DNA of 64,000 nucleotides, from NCBI GenBank assembly GCA_002426795.1, contig DINQ01000010.1, forward strand, positions 248,001 to 312,000, in the 5' to 3' direction. Origin of the DNA: Bacteroidales bacterium UBA5536. GTDB taxonomy: Bacteria > Bacteroidota > Bacteroidia > Bacteroidales > F082. Below are positions 25,679 to 34,249 of the stretch, in pieces (positions within the stretch are counted from its first letter, which is position 1; every line of letters starts with the position of its first letter). Both the position numbers and the translations under genes were made by a program. The notes under the pieces are model-generated. The model was given only the letters and a program-made list of their open reading frames with translations, ran no database searches and had not been told where the DNA came from.

Positions 25679-26920
25679 CTATTTGATTGAGCTTTTGTAA
25701 ATCAATGTGCTGCAGTTTTCGGGTCGAAACAGCTGCTCGGCCACTCGGTCAATATCGGTGGTTGTGACCGCTTCGTATCTGTCGATCAGCGTATTAATCA
25801 TCGATGGATCGCCAAGTAAAGCATAATAAGCCAGATTCATAGCTTTGTTCAGCGCGGTTAGTTCTGAAAATACCATGCCAGAGATAACCTTATTTTTTAC
25901 TTTCCGCAGCTCATCGTTTTTCAATGGATTATTTAGCAGTGAATGAACGACTTCATTCAATTTCGATTCTGCGTTTTCAACTGATACGCCAGGCATTAGC
26001 TTTCCGGTGACGATGAGTAATCCGGGGTCAATATCACCTGTAACGAAAGCATTTACGTCCGAAAACAAACGGGCTTTGCGCACAAGCGCCTTGTGTAGTC
26101 TGGAAGATTGGCCCGATCCCAGCAAATCAGAAATCAGGTCGCTGGCAAGATAATCTGCATCCTTCCTGCCACACATGTGCCAGGCTTTATAAATGGCTGT
26201 TTGTGGAACCTGTCGTTCAACTTCCAATTTGCGGGCTTTCGTCTGTCCAGGTTCTTGCGGCAATTTTCGCCTATAATCGGGTCCCGATGGTATGGGGCCA
26301 AACCATTTTTCAGCCAGCTGCTGCATTTGGGTAGTATCAACATCTCCTGCAATGACCACAATGGCATTGTTGGGATTGTAAAACCTGGAGTAGAAATCTT
26401 TTACATCGGCCAGTGTGGCCTCCTCGATGTGCGCGATTTCTTTCCCGATGGTATTCCACTGATATGGGTGCGTTTGATAGGCAAGGGGTTTCAGTAAAAG
26501 CCACACATCACCATAGGGCTGGTTGAGGTAGTTTTGTCTAAACTCTTCAACCACAACCTGTCTCTGTACTTCGAGGCTTTTCTTGCTGAAGGCCAGCGAA
26601 AGCATGCGATCCGATTCGAGCCAGAATGCTGTTTCAATATTGTGTTTTGGGATCGTCAGGTAGTAATTGGTGATATCGCTGTTGGTAAATGCATTGTTTT
26701 CGCCACCCGCTTTTTGTAGCGGTTCGTCATATTTTGGAATATTTACAGATCCCCCAAACATGAGGTGTTCAAACAAATGTGCGAAACCTGTTTTGTCAGG
26801 ATTTTCATCACGGGCGCCAACATCATAAACCACATTCATGGCAACCATGGGGGTTGTGGCATCGTGATGAATGAGAAAACGCAGACCGTTATCCAGTGTA
26901 AATTGATCGAAGTGAATCAT
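25679..26920 (-). CDS. M16-family zinc metallopeptidase, catalytic subunit
   Basis: The 413-residue protein carries the inverted zinc motif H48-L-F-E51-H52, with a distal glutamate expected about 75 residues later in the E-E-F-R-Q region. M16B enzymes form clam-shell dimers that cut peptides or presequences. It is the first gene of the operon with the inactive subunit and the T9SS type B cargo. No signal peptide is seen. The substrate is unknown. Confidence 0.93.
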   Translation of the reverse strand: MIHFDQFTLDNGLRFLIHHDATTPMVAMNVVYDVGARDENPDKTGFAHLFEHLMFGGSVNIPKYDEPLQKAGGENNAFTNSDITNYYLTIPKHNIETAFWLESDRMLSLAFSKKSLEVQRQVVVEEFRQNYLNQPYGDVWLLLKPLAYQTHPYQWNTIGKEIAHIEEATLADVKDFYSRFYNPNNAIVVIAGDVDTTQMQQLAEKWFGPIPSGPDYRRKLPQEPGQTKARKLEVERQVPQTAIYKAWHMCGRKDADYLASDLISDLLGSGQSSRLHKALVRKARLFSDVNAFVTGDIDPGLLIVTGKLMPGVSVENAESKLNEVVHSLLNNPLKNDELRKVKNKVISGMVFSELTALNKAMNLAYYALLGDPSMINTLIDRYEAVTTTDIDRVAEQLFRPENCSTLIYKSSIK

Positions 26921-26994
26921 ATTAATAATTAAGTGAGGAGCGATTAACTATAAATCAGGCGATCGTTTTGTTGTTACCTAAAATTATCGTTTTG

Positions 26995-27002
26995 CAAAGG
27001 TA
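26995..27002 (-). promoter_or_regulatory. Candidate -7 element (TACCTTTG) for M16 operon
   Basis: Exact TAnnTTTG on the minus strand, 74 bases before the catalytic subunit start. The leader between contains two copies of ATCGTTTTG (on the plus strand near 26963 and 26987), which may be incidental. Confidence 0.48.
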
Positions 27003-27055
27003 AGCAAACAAAGTAACGTCTGAAAAAACCAGGCAGCTGTTCGAAGAAGTGGGAA

Positions 27056-27694
27056 CTACTTTGTGCAGGCTATTCCTGAAATTTTAGGTTCGTATGGATT
27101 GGAGGTGTCGAGCCTGATCCAGCCATAGTTGCCGTTGACATAAAAGCCAATATAGGCTTGAAGATGCTCATACCAGGGGCCATATGAAAGCCCGGGTAAA
27201 TAATCCGGATGTTCACCCCAGACTGTCAAGGAGGTTTCGTTGATGTTTTGCCATTGCAACGCCTCATTGATGACGGTGCCTTCCGCCAGTGTGTCAGCGT
27301 AATAGAACTCAACAATAGTGCCTAAGCCGGCGTAAGCTGTTTCGGTGACTTTTGCGATTGAAACTTTGCCTTTTGCGCTGATGCGAAAAGAAGGAAAAGG
27401 GTCAGGCATTTGATTGTTAAGCAGATGCAAGCTGTCTTTATTGATAATATTTAGGGTGAAAAAAACATCTGCTTGCTGGTCATTGTCAAGATCGAGCGAG
27501 TCGACTCCAAAACCGTAAAGCATTGCGGTATCCTATTCGATGTTCATTGTTTTTGGTGGGTCAAATTGGGAATGATGATCTGTATCACTATAGGTACCGG
27601 CAACGATCGATTTCAGCTGCAGCTGTTCTTTTTTGCAACCAGGAAAAGCTATTGCAATAATGCATGTGATAGAAAGAAAAAAGAAGCTTCTCAT
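27056..27694 (-). pseudogene. Lipoprotein gene interrupted by in-frame TAG
   Basis: Reading the minus strand from the ATG at 27694 gives a lipoprotein signal (M-R-S-F-F-F-L-S-I-T-C then A-F-P-G-C20, a good lipobox), then about 33 residues up to TAG at 27533-27535 (codon 54). The same frame continues without break for another 159 codons to 27056, with D-S-L-D-L-D-N-D-Q-Q-A-D just after the stop. The ATG overlaps the DUF1003 stop as ATGA, a strong sign that this is the true start. A start at the internal ATG 27523 would give a 155-residue product with no export signal. Either the gene is inactivated, or the stop is read through, or it is a sequence error. No family recognised. Confidence 0.8.
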
Positions 27695-28389
27695 TTTTTA
27701 TCAATTCGAGCCAGGATATCATTCATCATTTCAATTTGAACTTTTTGTATTTCAAAAAGTTCTAACTGCTGATGTACAATAAGATGGTCAATTTTTTCGT
27801 GTAATGTCCTGATTTCAAGCTCTGATTTCAGGTTGATCATATAGTCTTTCTTGGCTCTGTCGCGGTCTTTTTCCTCTTGTCGGTTTTGGCTCATCATAAT
27901 CACAGGAGCCTGAATTGCAGCCAGACAGGAAAGGATCAGGTTGAGCAATATGAATGGATATGGATCGAATCCCTTATTAGCCAGCCAAAAAATGTTTCCC
28001 GAAATCCAGATAAAAAGAAAAACACCAAAAATGATGATGAATCGCCAACTCCCGCCAAATGATGCAACTTTATCTGCAATCCGCTGGCCATATGTGAGGT
28101 CTTGTTGGTCGTCGTCATCAATTTTATCAGTCAGTGTGGTTTTGTCGTTGATTGATTTGAGAACAGTTTTTTCCAAATCTGATAGATCACCAATTTGTTG
28201 AACCAAATAATCACCAATATATTTTTCGCGGTAGATATTGTATTCATCCAGAGCAATCGCCTGGTTTTCATTAAATTCTGGGTGTTCTTGTTGTATAAGG
28301 TTCAGTATAGATTTTCGGATAGAACTGCCTGAAATCTTTTGCGAAATGGGAAAAGTCTTTTGCGAAAGATCGCTCTTAAAAGTATTCAT
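27691..28389 (-). CDS. DUF1003 membrane protein
   Basis: The 232-residue protein has a soluble N-terminus, then a core with G-Q-R-I-A-D-K-V-A-S-F-G-G-S-W-R-F-I and two membrane segments (about residues 110-130 and 140-160). It then has M-M-S-Q-N-R-Q-E-E-K-D-R and a coiled-coil C-terminus. These are the diagnostic elements of the DUF1003 family. Function is unknown. The start at 28389 (M-N-T-F-K) was chosen because a -7 box covers the longer alternative at 28410. It is translationally coupled (ATGA) to the interrupted lipoprotein gene. Confidence 0.9.
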   Translation of the reverse strand: MNTFKSDLSQKTFPISQKISGSSIRKSILNLIQQEHPEFNENQAIALDEYNIYREKYIGDYLVQQIGDLSDLEKTVLKSINDKTTLTDKIDDDDQQDLTYGQRIADKVASFGGSWRFIIIFGVFLFIWISGNIFWLANKGFDPYPFILLNLILSCLAAIQAPVIMMSQNRQEEKDRDRAKKDYMINLKSELEIRTLHEKIDHLIVHQQLELFEIQKVQIEMMNDILARIDKK

Positions 28390-28407
28390 CGTGATGTGCT
28401 TTTGTAA

Positions 28408-28415
28408 CAAAGTTA
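28408..28415 (-). promoter_or_regulatory. Candidate -7 element (TAACTTTG) for DUF1003 gene
   Basis: Exact TAnnTTTG on the minus strand ending 18 bases before the ATG at 28389. It decides the start codon, because the upstream in-frame ATG at 28410 would lie within the box. Confidence 0.52.
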
Positions 28416-28433
28416 ACCAAAAACTTACTGAAA

Positions 28434-31400
28434 TTATTTGTGATGGGTTTTTCGGTAGATCAGTAGCAAAACAACTGGCAGCACCAACAGCAACAAAGGC
28501 AATGCGGCGAGTAATCCTCCAATTACTGCAATGGCAAGCGGTTGGTGCATCTGTGCACCAGGCCCGATACCATAGGCAAGTGGTAAAAGGGCCATGATAG
28601 CGCCAAGCGCCGTCATCAGTTTAGGTCGTAAGCGTGTTGCAATAGCAAATGAAACAGCTTGTTTTACATCAGATTGCCTGAGGTAAAACAAAAACTGTTG
28701 AATAGTAAAAATGGAGTTTTCGCCAATAATACCGATAATCATGATCAGACCGGTGTAGCTACCGACGTTCAGAGGAGTGTGGGTAATGAAAAGTGCTAAC
28801 ACACTGCCACTGATCCCAAAAATGCTGATTAGGAGCACTGATAATGAAGTTGGTACGCTCTTAAACATAAACAGCACGACTGAAAATACCAACAGACCAC
28901 CAGCAATTAATATCATCAGCAATTCGCTGAATGATTTTTGTTGCTCGGCATAGGCTCCACCATAAACGATCTGATAGGCGGGAGGCAGATGAATTGTGCC
29001 AAGTTTTTGCTTGATGTCGCGCATGGTGGTTCCCAGATCGCGCTGGTTGAGGCGGGCCGAGACAATACCTACTGTTTGTAAATTCTCCCTTTCTATCTCA
29101 GAAACACCTGGTTTGATATCGAAATGCGCGAAATGCGAAAGTGGAAAAAACACACCATCTGCTGTGCAGATCTTGATTTTTTTGAGGGCAGTTATGGATG
29201 TTTGGTTATTTTCCGGGAAAATTAAGCGAATGTCTGTAAGTTGTTCTTTTTCAGGAATTGACCCTGCTACAACACCTTCAACATGCATAGCCAGTTGTTG
29301 TTGAAGATCGGCAGCGCTTAAGCCAAATAATTTTAGTTGAGTCTCGTTGGGAACTATTTTAAAAATTGGACCAGCCTGCACTATGCCATCAAACACGTCA
29401 GCCGTGCCCTTTACAGCAGCGATACTATCGGCAACCTGACGGGATAACTCTTTAATTGTTTCATGATTATTGCCAAATATTTTCACTTCAATAGGTTGCG
29501 CACTGCTCATCAAATCGCCCAGCATATCGGTTATTACCTGGCCAAAATCGACTGTGAGCGCAGGTATTGCCTGCTCCACTTTGCCCCTGATTTCATCTGA
29601 GACTTCTTCGGTTGTCCTTTTTCGGTTTTGCTTCAGCTCAATGAGGTAATCGCCCCGATTGGGTTCTGTGATGAAAAAACCCATTTGTGTGCCAATGCGT
29701 CTGGAGTAAGTTTCAACTTCGGGTACATTGTCCAGAATAGCATCCACTTTTTGCAGCATCTCATCTGTTTCTTCAAGTGAAGTGCCTGGCGGTGAATTGT
29801 AATCAAGTACGATCGAGCCTTCGTCCATCTCGGGTAAAAAACCCGTTTGTAACTTCGGCAATAGAATCCAGGTTGGAATCAATAAGCCAATTAAAATCAA
29901 TGCTGCAATCCAGGGTCTGTTGGTGAAAAATCCAACCCAATTCGAATTACTATCATGGTGAATCTCAGCTCTCGCAGTGTGTTTTTTGGGAGTAAACAAC
30001 AAATATATTACAGGCAGACCCAACCAGGTAATAAAAAAGGAACATATAAGCGTGATAACCATCGTTTGTGTCAGGATTCTGAAATAGGCTCCTGCAACCC
30101 CCGACATAAGTTCGAAAGGTATCAGGATGACGATGGTGCTCAACGAAGATGCAACCATGGATGGAAACAGAAACTGCACTGCTTTCCCAATCAGGTGTGA
30201 AGCTGGTTCATCTTGATGTTCTTCCTGTGTGCGGTGAATTTGTTCCAATACAATAATGGCATCATCAATAATCAATCCGATGGCCGCTGCGATGGCGCCA
30301 ATTGTCATGATATTGAAATCGTAACCAACTGTAAATAACACGATGAAAGTTAGTGCAAGTGTTAATGGAATGGTGATTAAGATGACCGCACTAGCCCTGA
30401 AGGAACGTAAAAATGCTATTACGACGATAATCGCCAGCAGCAGACCAACCCACAACACATCGATGATGCTTCGGATGCTGGTATTCACAAAGGTTGCCTG
30501 ATTGTAATAAGGCGCCAGGCTAACACCTTTTGGTAAGAGTTTTTCGAGTGCCGTCACCTTTTCGTTAACCATTTGTGCCACATCCAGCAGGTTGGCATCT
30601 GGCTGTTTCAGTACGGCTATCAATGGAACATTTTTGCCGTCTGCTTTGATCTTAACGTACTCGTTACGCTCTGCAATGGTGGTGGTTGCGATATCAGAAA
30701 CGCGAATTACACGATTTGGTGTGCTGAAAATCTCCAGCTTTTCGAGTTGACCTTTGTCGGAGATGGTTGCATCGGTAACAGTGAGGTACAAGCGTTTGAA
30801 GTCGATGGTGTGGCCTGTTGACTGAATGAAATCTGTTTGCTGCAGTTGTTGCAGGACAAGCTGCGGATTGAGTTTGAGCGCTTCAATTTTTTGTTGGTCA
30901 AGAATGATGCGATATTCTTTTGTTTTACCTCCGATTATTTCGACTGACGAAACACCTTCAATGCGCGACAAATATGGTTTCACGATGTAGTCGGCAATCA
31001 TTTTGAGCTCGATCTGGTTTTTTGAATCAGCATGTAAGGCAAAACCCATCACCGGTAAAATGCTCGGATTCATTTTTTCGATCGTAATTTGAACATCGGC
31101 AGGCAGGCCGTTTTTAATCTGTGCAATGCGCGATTCAATACGCTGTTTGTCGAGGTCAATATCTGAACCCCATTGCATAAATGCTGAGATTTCGCAGCTT
31201 CCCATGCTCGTAGTACTGCGGATAAGTGAAAGATTTTCAACTTTTTTGATGGCATCCTCAAGTGGTTTTGTCACTGTAACCATCATCTTATCAACAGGCT
31301 GGTCACCGTTTTCAGCAATGATTTTTATTTTTGGAAAGGTCACATTGGGAAGTAGGGAAGTCTTCATTTTATAGTAAGCGAAACCACCCCCAAGCAAGAC

Positions 31401-31454
31401 AATCAAAAGTAAAAACGTAATCGGACTTTTGTATTTGGTATAGAGCTTTTCCAT
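28434..31454 (-). CDS. RND efflux transporter permease
   Basis: This 1006-residue inner-membrane pump has the usual RND layout of twelve membrane helices and two large periplasmic loops. TM4 carries the proton-relay pair in G-L-I-I-D-D-A-I-I-V-L-E. At the position in TM10 that is lysine in AcrB-like pumps, the sequence reads I-I-G-E-N-S-I-F, with glutamate instead. Such variation occurs in the CusA/heavy-metal-like and related branches, so substrate class is open (drugs, metals or lipids). It begins one base after the adaptor gene stop and is the last gene of the efflux operon. Confidence 0.93.
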   Translation of the reverse strand: MEKLYTKYKSPITFLLLIVLLGGGFAYYKMKTSLLPNVTFPKIKIIAENGDQPVDKMMVTVTKPLEDAIKKVENLSLIRSTTSMGSCEISAFMQWGSDIDLDKQRIESRIAQIKNGLPADVQITIEKMNPSILPVMGFALHADSKNQIELKMIADYIVKPYLSRIEGVSSVEIIGGKTKEYRIILDQQKIEALKLNPQLVLQQLQQTDFIQSTGHTIDFKRLYLTVTDATISDKGQLEKLEIFSTPNRVIRVSDIATTTIAERNEYVKIKADGKNVPLIAVLKQPDANLLDVAQMVNEKVTALEKLLPKGVSLAPYYNQATFVNTSIRSIIDVLWVGLLLAIIVVIAFLRSFRASAVILITIPLTLALTFIVLFTVGYDFNIMTIGAIAAAIGLIIDDAIIVLEQIHRTQEEHQDEPASHLIGKAVQFLFPSMVASSLSTIVILIPFELMSGVAGAYFRILTQTMVITLICSFFITWLGLPVIYLLFTPKKHTARAEIHHDSNSNWVGFFTNRPWIAALILIGLLIPTWILLPKLQTGFLPEMDEGSIVLDYNSPPGTSLEETDEMLQKVDAILDNVPEVETYSRRIGTQMGFFITEPNRGDYLIELKQNRKRTTEEVSDEIRGKVEQAIPALTVDFGQVITDMLGDLMSSAQPIEVKIFGNNHETIKELSRQVADSIAAVKGTADVFDGIVQAGPIFKIVPNETQLKLFGLSAADLQQQLAMHVEGVVAGSIPEKEQLTDIRLIFPENNQTSITALKKIKICTADGVFFPLSHFAHFDIKPGVSEIERENLQTVGIVSARLNQRDLGTTMRDIKQKLGTIHLPPAYQIVYGGAYAEQQKSFSELLMILIAGGLLVFSVVLFMFKSVPTSLSVLLISIFGISGSVLALFITHTPLNVGSYTGLIMIIGIIGENSIFTIQQFLFYLRQSDVKQAVSFAIATRLRPKLMTALGAIMALLPLAYGIGPGAQMHQPLAIAVIGGLLAALPLLLLVLPVVLLLIYRKTHHK

Positions 31455-31455
31455 T

Positions 31456-32364
31456 TTATTTTGTTCTGCTTACGATAGTGCTGTCGGCGAGTCCATAACC
31501 ACCTTTTGTGATCACCCAATCTCCCTCTTTCAGCCATGGAGAGGCAATGACGATCAGACTATCGTTTTCAGCTGAGTATTCAACTGGAATATGAATGGCT
31601 AAGCTGTCGCACAATAGTTTGATGACCCAAAAATGAGAAAGTGTTTCGTTGGTGAAAAGTGCTTCTTTTGGAATTAACATTCCTGCTGCTGAAGGAATTG
31701 TAAATGTTGCAGAAACAAACATATTTTCGGGCAGTATTTGGCTCGTTGTCGGCTGAATAATTGCCGTGATGGTTTGCGAGCTGGGCTCTACAAGTGGAAT
31801 GAAAGCGTGCAAGGTTCCTGTAATGGTTTTTTCATCTGGCAACCTTAGTTCACAGCTTTGTGAAATACCAAACAATTCTTTCTCTGCATAAGGAATCTGA
31901 ACCAAAACCGCTGGATGCTGGTCTTGCGTAATAACGCACAAGGTGTTGCCTTCCTGCACGTATGCTCCTGATTGAAAGGTACTAAGCTCACTGATATATC
32001 CGTCGGTAGGCGCATGAATATCAATGCTTCCATTGTTAAGCCCTGAGTTGAAACTTTGGGTCAATGCTTTTTCTTCTTTCGTTAGCAAACTAAAGAGTAA
32101 ATCTCCTTTTATTACTTTTTGACCATAGGCGATTTTGATTTCAGCAACATATCCGCTGATGGGCGAGGCAACCGTGTTTTTATTGAAGAAAGTCGTTTTG
32201 CCAACATATTGAAATTGTTGAGGAACCTCGCCTGTGATGATACGCGTGGCCTCAACCAGGATATTGGCTTTTGATTCGGAACCAGTTTCTGGCTTATTGT
32301 TTGCGCACGACTGCATTAAGAATGCTGAAATAAATAGAAAAATCGCTAATTTCAGGGATTTCAT
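31456..32364 (-). CDS. Efflux periplasmic adaptor subunit (HlyD/MFP family), lipoprotein
   Basis: The 302-residue protein has a lipoprotein signal ending F-L-M-Q-S-C, so it is anchored by a lipid. A split biotinyl-lipoyl domain follows (V-A-S-P-I-S-G-Y-V-A-E-I and I-H-A-P-T-D-G-Y-I), with a very short hairpin between the halves, then a beta-barrel and membrane-proximal domain. It would link the RND pump to the outer-membrane channel. The length is short for the family (usually 350-400), mainly because the alpha-hairpin is short. Confidence 0.9.
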   Translation of the reverse strand: MKSLKLAIFLFISAFLMQSCANNKPETGSESKANILVEATRIITGEVPQQFQYVGKTTFFNKNTVASPISGYVAEIKIAYGQKVIKGDLLFSLLTKEEKALTQSFNSGLNNGSIDIHAPTDGYISELSTFQSGAYVQEGNTLCVITQDQHPAVLVQIPYAEKELFGISQSCELRLPDEKTITGTLHAFIPLVEPSSQTITAIIQPTTSQILPENMFVSATFTIPSAAGMLIPKEALFTNETLSHFWVIKLLCDSLAIHIPVEYSAENDSLIVIASPWLKEGDWVITKGGYGLADSTIVSRTK

Positions 32365-32369
32365 AGATT

Positions 32370-33653
32370 TTAGTATATCCAGTAATTATAAGCATTGATC
32401 AAACTTTGCTTGCTTGTTTCAGTAGCAGCGAGTTCAAGCTTAACCAGGGCAATTTCATTCATCAGGTTTTTCAGGTCCATCACCGAAACTTCACCATAGC
32501 GCAATTGTTGTTCATAGAGGGTTTTAAGGTTGTTGTATTGCTGCAATTGCTGCTTGATGGATTTGATTTTTTTGTCGGCCAAACTGATTTGCACAAGTAA
32601 CTCGGATTGCTCAATCGAACGTTGGTCTGCCAGGTAATTTTTGTGGAGCTGAATTGATTGTTGTTTGATTTTCAGCATGCGTTCTTCTTGCTTTAATTGT
32701 CGGCCATCGAAGAGTTTCAAAGTCAGCTGCACCCCTGCGCCAAGCCCAAACCGGTCAAGACTTGGTTGGTATACAGCATTCAGTCCGCCGTTGGCGAAAA
32801 GTGATACCTGTGGTTTGTATTGGGTTGCAAAAGATTCTAGTTCGGCTGTCAGCCTTAAACTATCGAGCCTGAACCGCGTGAGGAATGCTGGCGAGGCAAC
32901 TGTGTCTTGCAACAATTGAAATTGTGTGGTTTCAAGAGTGACAGAACTTGTATCGCGGATACCACAGATTTTGTTGAGCTGGCCCAGTTTATCGCAGTAA
33001 TCTGCATAAAAATCATCTGCGCGTATCAGGGCATTTTGCTCTTCAATTTGCAGTAGCAGCAAATCAGACCATTTATAAATAGCTTGATTAACAAGATTTT
33101 CCATAATAACCCTTTGTGCAAAAATTTCTTCTGACAGTTGTCTGGCCAACATTTGTTGTTGCCAGGCTCCAAGACAAAGAATGTACTGACTTTGAACCAG
33201 ATTTTCTAAATCGTGCTGACTAAGCAGGCGCTCGTTTTCGTTGATTTGTTGCAAAATGGCATTGACATTGGAAAGGGAACTTTGCTGATATTTAGTGAAA
33301 AGTGCCTGTCGAACAGCGAGTTGAGCAATGTATTGACCGCCATCTGTGAGGGCAAGATCATAGCCGGTATATTTTATTGCGTCTTTGGTGATGAGCTGCA
33401 ATCGGTTTTTGCCCTGATCATGATTAACAACAGGTGCAAAAAAGGCACTGGTTTCAAGGCTGACTTCGGGCTTTGTAAGTTTTGTGAGGTCTTGTTGCAG
33501 CGAAAGTTGAAGTAAATCTTTATTGAATTCGCTTTGCTTAAGCAAAGGACTGTTTTTTAGGGCCTGTTCCAGATAGTAATCGATGCTTTTCTGTGCACTT
33601 GCGAGACCCGAAAACACCAATAGAATCAAACTAAGAATGGTTTTTCTGCTCAT
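32370..33653 (-). CDS. TolC-family outer-membrane efflux protein
   Basis: The 427-residue protein has a signal peptide (M-S-R-K-T-I-L-S-L-I-L-L-V-F, cleavage near A-S-A-Q). It then has long alpha-helical, glutamine- and leucine-rich coiled coils typical of the OEP family, with two internally similar halves. It forms the outer-membrane exit duct for the adaptor and RND pump that follow with gaps of 5 and 1 bases. A terminator-like hairpin ends only 25 bases before its start codon. Confidence 0.9.
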   Translation of the reverse strand: MSRKTILSLILLVFSGLASAQKSIDYYLEQALKNSPLLKQSEFNKDLLQLSLQQDLTKLTKPEVSLETSAFFAPVVNHDQGKNRLQLITKDAIKYTGYDLALTDGGQYIAQLAVRQALFTKYQQSSLSNVNAILQQINENERLLSQHDLENLVQSQYILCLGAWQQQMLARQLSEEIFAQRVIMENLVNQAIYKWSDLLLLQIEEQNALIRADDFYADYCDKLGQLNKICGIRDTSSVTLETTQFQLLQDTVASPAFLTRFRLDSLRLTAELESFATQYKPQVSLFANGGLNAVYQPSLDRFGLGAGVQLTLKLFDGRQLKQEERMLKIKQQSIQLHKNYLADQRSIEQSELLVQISLADKKIKSIKQQLQQYNNLKTLYEQQLRYGEVSVMDLKNLMNEIALVKLELAATETSKQSLINAYNYWIY

Positions 33654-33673
33654 GGATATTGCCGTTCAGCTAA

Positions 33674-33706
33674 ACAAAAAAGGTTGACCGAAATGAGTCA
33701 ACCTTT
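33674..33706 (-). terminator. Rho-independent terminator between PepSY-like and TolC genes
   Basis: AAAGGTTGAC (33697-33706 read on minus) and its perfect complement (33679-33688) form a 10-bp stem with an 8-base loop, followed on the minus strand by TTTTTGTTT. It lies 18 bases after the PepSY-like stop and 25 bases before the TolC ATG, leaving no room for a separate promoter. It may therefore act as a leaky terminator or attenuator inside the operon. Confidence 0.75.
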
Positions 33707-33723
33707 CGCAATTTTCGAGGAAT

Positions 33724-34185
33724 TTATTCATTTTCTTCCGATTCTTCGCTTTCGTTTTTTTGTTTGATCACTTTGCCTGTAGCGTCAATGGCAACTTCAA
33801 GCTCGACCTTTCCTTTCTCTAGTTCAAATTCGTAAGCAATTCCATTGCTGGTTTCAGATTGCTCAGACTCTTCAATCGCATACTCAGAAAACTGACTGTC
33901 AAGTGTTTGCTGTACAAGAGCCGGAATTTCACTTTTCAAAATTTCGAATTCTGTTTCTAGCCAGGTCCCATCCTCGGCGAAGTTGGCTGAGTATTCTTTT
34001 TTGTCCATTTTGAATGAGCCTTCCCATTCTCCTTCTTTTTCTTTTTCCCATTTAACCTTGGATACGGAAGGGAATTTTTTCGAAAAGGCTGATTTTACGA
34101 TTTCAGGAACGTTTTCTTTTGTTCCCTGGGCGCACGAAAATGCGATGAAGGTCATCATCAGCATCACAGAGATTAATTTTTTCAT
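33724..34185 (-). CDS. PepSY-like (DUF2874) secreted protein
   Basis: The 153-residue protein has an N-terminal signal peptide (M-K-K-L-I-S-V-M-L-M-M-T-F-I-A-F-S-C, possibly lipidated at C18). It then has two PepSY-like repeats, recognisable as V-K-S-A-F-S-K-K-F-P-S-V and K-W-E-K-E-K-E-G-E-W-E-G, with Y-S-A-N-F-A-E-D-G-T-W. Its tail is very acidic (S-E-E-S-E-E-N-E). In Bacteroidetes such genes often sit beside a two-component system, as here. A periplasmic sensing or buffering role for the system is inference. Confidence 0.85.
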   Translation of the reverse strand: MKKLISVMLMMTFIAFSCAQGTKENVPEIVKSAFSKKFPSVSKVKWEKEKEGEWEGSFKMDKKEYSANFAEDGTWLETEFEILKSEIPALVQQTLDSQFSEYAIEESEQSETSNGIAYEFELEKGKVELEVAIDATGKVIKQKNESEESEENE

Positions 34186-34209
34186 GACAGTTATATTTAT
34201 GATTTACTG

Positions 34210-34217
34210 CAAAGTTG
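34210..34217 (-). promoter_or_regulatory. Weak -7-like element (CAACTTTG) before PepSY-like gene
   Basis: Minus-strand CAACTTTG differs from TAnnTTTG in the first base only and ends 24 bases before the PepSY-like start, in the 64-bp gap after the histidine kinase. It could give the PepSY-efflux genes their own promoter. Confidence 0.25.
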
Positions 34218-34249
34218 AGGAGCAATTTTGTAGAGATTTTGAATTGGGG

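Noticed and set aside
26963..26994. Two copies of ATCGTTTTG upstream of the M16 operon as a regulator site
   Set aside because: Only two copies of a short A+T-rich word occur, which is not enough to call a binding site.
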